From: Natrinema caseinilyticum
GTDB lineage: Archaea; Halobacteriota; Halobacteria; Halobacteriales; Natrialbaceae
Direction: 5' to 3'
Assembly: GCF_024227435.1 (NCBI RefSeq)
Contig: NZ_CP100445.1
Coordinates: forward strand, 372,001 to 436,000
Length of the DNA: 64,000 bases
Shown piece by piece: positions 61,854 through 64,000 of this stretch (its first letter is position 1; every line of letters starts with the position of its first letter). Made by a program: the position numbers and the translations under genes. Below the pieces are notes generated by a model. That model had not been told where the DNA came from and ran no database searches. It saw only the letters and a list, made by a program, of their open reading frames with translations.

Positions 61854-62930
61854 ATGAGCGGCGACTACGCGCCCGTTCGAACGGGCATCGTCGGACTCGG
61901 TAACATCGGGCACCACCACGCCGACCGTCTCGTCGACCTCGGTGTCCCCCTCGAGGGGGGCATGGACATCGACCACGAAGCGCGCACTGAGTTCGCCGAT
62001 CGGTACGACGTCGACGTCTACGACGACTACCACAGTCTCTACGACGAAATCGACGCCGTCGTTATAACGACACCGAACAAGTACCACGAGGAGTACGCCG
62101 TCGCCGCCCTCGAACGCGACTGCCACGTCCTGCTCGAGAAGCCGCTCGCGCACACGGTCGAGAGCGCTCGCCGGATCGCCGACGCGGCGTCGGCGTCGGC
62201 GGGGACGTTCCAGATCGGATTCAACAATCGGTTTCTGAACGCTGTTCAGATCATCAAGGATCGGATCGAACGCGGCGACTTCGGGGACCTCACTCACGTC
62301 GAGGCGAACTACGTCCGTCGGCGCGGCGTCCCCGGCCGCGGTTCGTGGTTCACCCGTCGGGAGGTATCGGGTGGCGGTTCGCTCATCGACCTCGGCGTTC
62401 ACGCGATCGACCTCTCGATGTACTTGCTCGGCTATCCGGACGTCGAGGAAGTTTCGGGGGTGACGCGTTCGAGCTTCGGCGACCGGGACGACTACGCCTA
62501 TCTCGAGATGTGGGGCGCTGACAGCGGCCCGGACGGGTTCGACGTCGACGATTCGGCGAGCGCGTTCATCCGGTGTACGGGGGGACACACGGTCTCCCTC
62601 GAGGTGGCCTGGGCGACCAATCGACCGCCGACGCACGAATTCGTCGTCCGCGGAACCGAGGCGGCCGCACGATTCGATCTACTGGAGGGTGATCTGACGA
62701 TCCACTCGGCGAGCGCCGACGGGCCGGATCACCTGCTCGATACCGCCGTCGAGGTCCGCGAGAACGACACCCACGCCGACGAACAACGGGCGTTTTTCGA
62801 CGCGGTCACGACCAGCCGCGATACCTGCGGTTCCATCGACGACGCGGTCACGGTCCAGGAAATTATCGATGCCATCTACCGCTCGAGTGAGGGCGGCCAC
62901 ACCGTGGTATTCGACGAATCAGTTCCGTGA
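61854..62930 (+). CDS. Gfo/Idh/MocA-family oxidoreductase
   Basis: The 358-residue NAD(P)-dependent sugar dehydrogenase has GIVGLGNIGHHHADRL (Rossmann motif near residue 11) and the EKPLAHT motif (catalytic Lys), followed by FQIGFNNRFLNA and GGGSLIDLGVHAIDLSMYL. Members oxidise inositol, sugars or sugar derivatives. It follows the transporter operon by 51 bases on the same strand and probably acts on the imported sugar or its product. Substrate unknown. Confidence 0.9.
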   Translation: MSGDYAPVRTGIVGLGNIGHHHADRLVDLGVPLEGGMDIDHEARTEFADRYDVDVYDDYHSLYDEIDAVVITTPNKYHEEYAVAALERDCHVLLEKPLAHTVESARRIADAASASAGTFQIGFNNRFLNAVQIIKDRIERGDFGDLTHVEANYVRRRGVPGRGSWFTRREVSGGGSLIDLGVHAIDLSMYLLGYPDVEEVSGVTRSSFGDRDDYAYLEMWGADSGPDGFDVDDSASAFIRCTGGHTVSLEVAWATNRPPTHEFVVRGTEAAARFDLLEGDLTIHSASADGPDHLLDTAVEVRENDTHADEQRAFFDAVTTSRDTCGSIDDAVTVQEIIDAIYRSSEGGHTVVFDESVP

Positions 62931-63094
62931 CCAGCGCACTCACGAATTCGTCACGACCGGGCTGACTCGACGTGGCCGCCGGACGGCGGTCCCGATACGT
63001 CGCCGGCGACGAACGACGCGCGCGCGTCACCGATTCCGGCCGCAAACGGTGCGAACAGTATCGACTGAATTTTATTTTATATTAAACAATCGTG

Positions 63095-63102
63095 AAATTT
63101 AT
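63095..63102 (+). promoter_or_regulatory. TATA-like box for the isomerase gene
   Basis: AAATTTAT lies 28-35 bases before the ATG at 63130. A second AT-rich run (TATATTAAAC, 63077-63086) is further upstream. Confidence 0.4.
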
Positions 63103-63129
63103 GCGTGCCGATTCCGTCGTTCGAACCGT

Positions 63130-64000
63130 ATGGAGATCGGAGTACACACGCCACCGCTCGCGAACGAATCGCTCGAGGACGCGCTCGCGTACCTCGCGAA
63201 CGTCGGGGTCGACGCCATCGAACCCGGTGTCGGGGGATATCCCGGCGACGACCACCTCGACCGCCGGACCTACTTAGACGACGAGGCCGCACAAGCCGAC
63301 CTGAAAGCGCTGCTCGAGCAGTACGGGATCACGATCAGCGCGCTCGCGACCCACAACAATCCGCTCCATCCGGACGAAACACGGGCCGAAGAAGCCGACG
63401 TCGAACTCCGGGAGGCGATCAGACTGGCGTCCCAGTTAGGGGTCGGTACTGTCACCTGTTTCTCGGGGCTGCCGGCGGGCAGCCCGACCGACGACACTCC
63501 CAACTGGATCACGGCGCCGTGGCCGCCCGAGCACGCCGACGCCCACGAGTACCAGTGGGAGGTGGCCCTGGACTATTGGACCGACCTCGCGGCGTCTGCG
63601 GACGACCACGACGTCGACCTCGCCCTCGAGATGCATCCGAACATGTTGGTGTACGAACCGCACGGGATGGCGCGCTTGCGCGCCGAGACGAACGACCGCG
63701 TCGGGGCGAACTTCGATCCCTCGCACCTCTACTGGCAGGGTATCTCGGTCACCGACGCCGTTCGATTCCTCGGCGAACGCGAGGCGATCCACCACGTCCA
63801 CGCCAAAGACACACGTATCTACGAGGAGCAGGCCCGCGAAAAAGGGGTCCTCGATACCACGCCGTACGACGACGAGGCGAACCGGTCGTGGCTCTTTCGC
63901 TCCGTCGGATACGGCCACGACGAATCCCACTGGAAGGATCTCGTCTCGACGCTCCGAATGGTCGGCTACGACGGGACACTGAGCATCGAACACGAGGACT
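63130..64000 (+). CDS. Sugar phosphate isomerase/epimerase (TIM barrel), partial
   Basis: The first 290 residues of a xylose-isomerase-like TIM barrel protein run off the right edge. Metal and active-site positions: LALEMHPNMLVY (Glu), GANFDPSHLYW (Asp-x-x-His), HHVHAKDT (His) and LSIEHED at the edge (Glu). It opens MEIGVHTPPLANESLEDALAYLANVG. With the Gfo/Idh/MocA enzyme and the transporter it suggests catabolism of a polyol or sugar such as inositol. The start is supported by the TATA position. Confidence 0.88.
   Translation, partial: MEIGVHTPPLANESLEDALAYLANVGVDAIEPGVGGYPGDDHLDRRTYLDDEAAQADLKALLEQYGITISALATHNNPLHPDETRAEEADVELREAIRLASQLGVGTVTCFSGLPAGSPTDDTPNWITAPWPPEHADAHEYQWEVALDYWTDLAASADDHDVDLALEMHPNMLVYEPHGMARLRAETNDRVGANFDPSHLYWQGISVTDAVRFLGEREAIHHVHAKDTRIYEEQAREKGVLDTTPYDDEANRSWLFRSVGYGHDESHWKDLVSTLRMVGYDGTLSIEHED

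Noticed and set aside
1-64000. tRNA or rRNA genes
   Set aside because: I saw no T-arm pattern with a matching acceptor stem, and no rRNA-like conserved blocks. A tRNAscan run would settle it.

Overview
The window is a 64 kb piece of a haloarchaeal chromosome, most likely from the Natrialbaceae group. The DNA is very GC-rich. Its proteins are strongly acidic. Many genes have a TATA box about 25-30 bases before the start codon and no room for a ribosome binding site (leaderless mRNA). The informational genes are archaeal: ribosomal protein L21e, Rpb4, aEF-1beta, TiaS, NreA and a Get3-like ATPase. Exported proteins carry twin-arginine signals. I saw no rRNA, tRNA, CRISPR array, transposase or integrase. 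The window looks like ordinary core chromosome with a few accessory patches.

Layout. 1-16 kb: single metabolic and housekeeping genes, including a PQQ-type sugar dehydrogenase, SDR and AKR oxidoreductases, a CysD-like PP-loop protein, an amidase, a PAC2 protein, an NSUN RNA methylase with its partner, TiaS, an HTH regulator, glutaredoxin and a purine permease. 16-28 kb: TrkA, a degenerate 22-bp tandem repeat, an orphan DNA methyltransferase and a Ca2+/cation antiporter. These are followed by a redox group (glutathionyl-hydroquinone-reductase-like, 2Fe-2S ferredoxin, DCC thiol protein, DyP-like Tat protein, DPSL ferritin) and an HTTM protein whose reading frame has been shifted twice. 28-44 kb: MutS-like ATPase, PurF, Get3-like ATPase with a small membrane ORF overlapping it, aminotransferase, CinA, NreA, a CPxCG zinc protein plus aEF-1beta, and an AI-2E permease with a decayed paralogue 2.3 kb away. 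44-48 kb: a protein with the signature motifs of class I terpene synthases, then a NodB-like deacetylase and a sugar-type formyltransferase. 48-54 kb: the L21e-Rpb4-DUF655-KsgA information cluster, MscS, HemK2 and a two-gene methionine synthase. 55-64 kb: a sugar uptake and catabolism locus with a TrmB regulator, a complete ABC transporter, a small membrane protein, a Gfo/Idh/MocA dehydrogenase and a sugar isomerase cut by the window edge.

The sugar locus reads as one unit. A near-identical 14-bp operator-like motif sits in the trmB promoter region and just upstream of the TATA box of the transporter operon, which suggests the adjacent TrmB protein controls both.

The observations most worth following up are the terpene-synthase-like gene (44397-45392), the two compensating frameshifts in the HTTM gene (around 26665 and 26780), the shared TrmB motif, the deacetylase/formyltransferase pair, the cysteine-free CysD-like protein and the split methionine synthase with a zinc-less first half.
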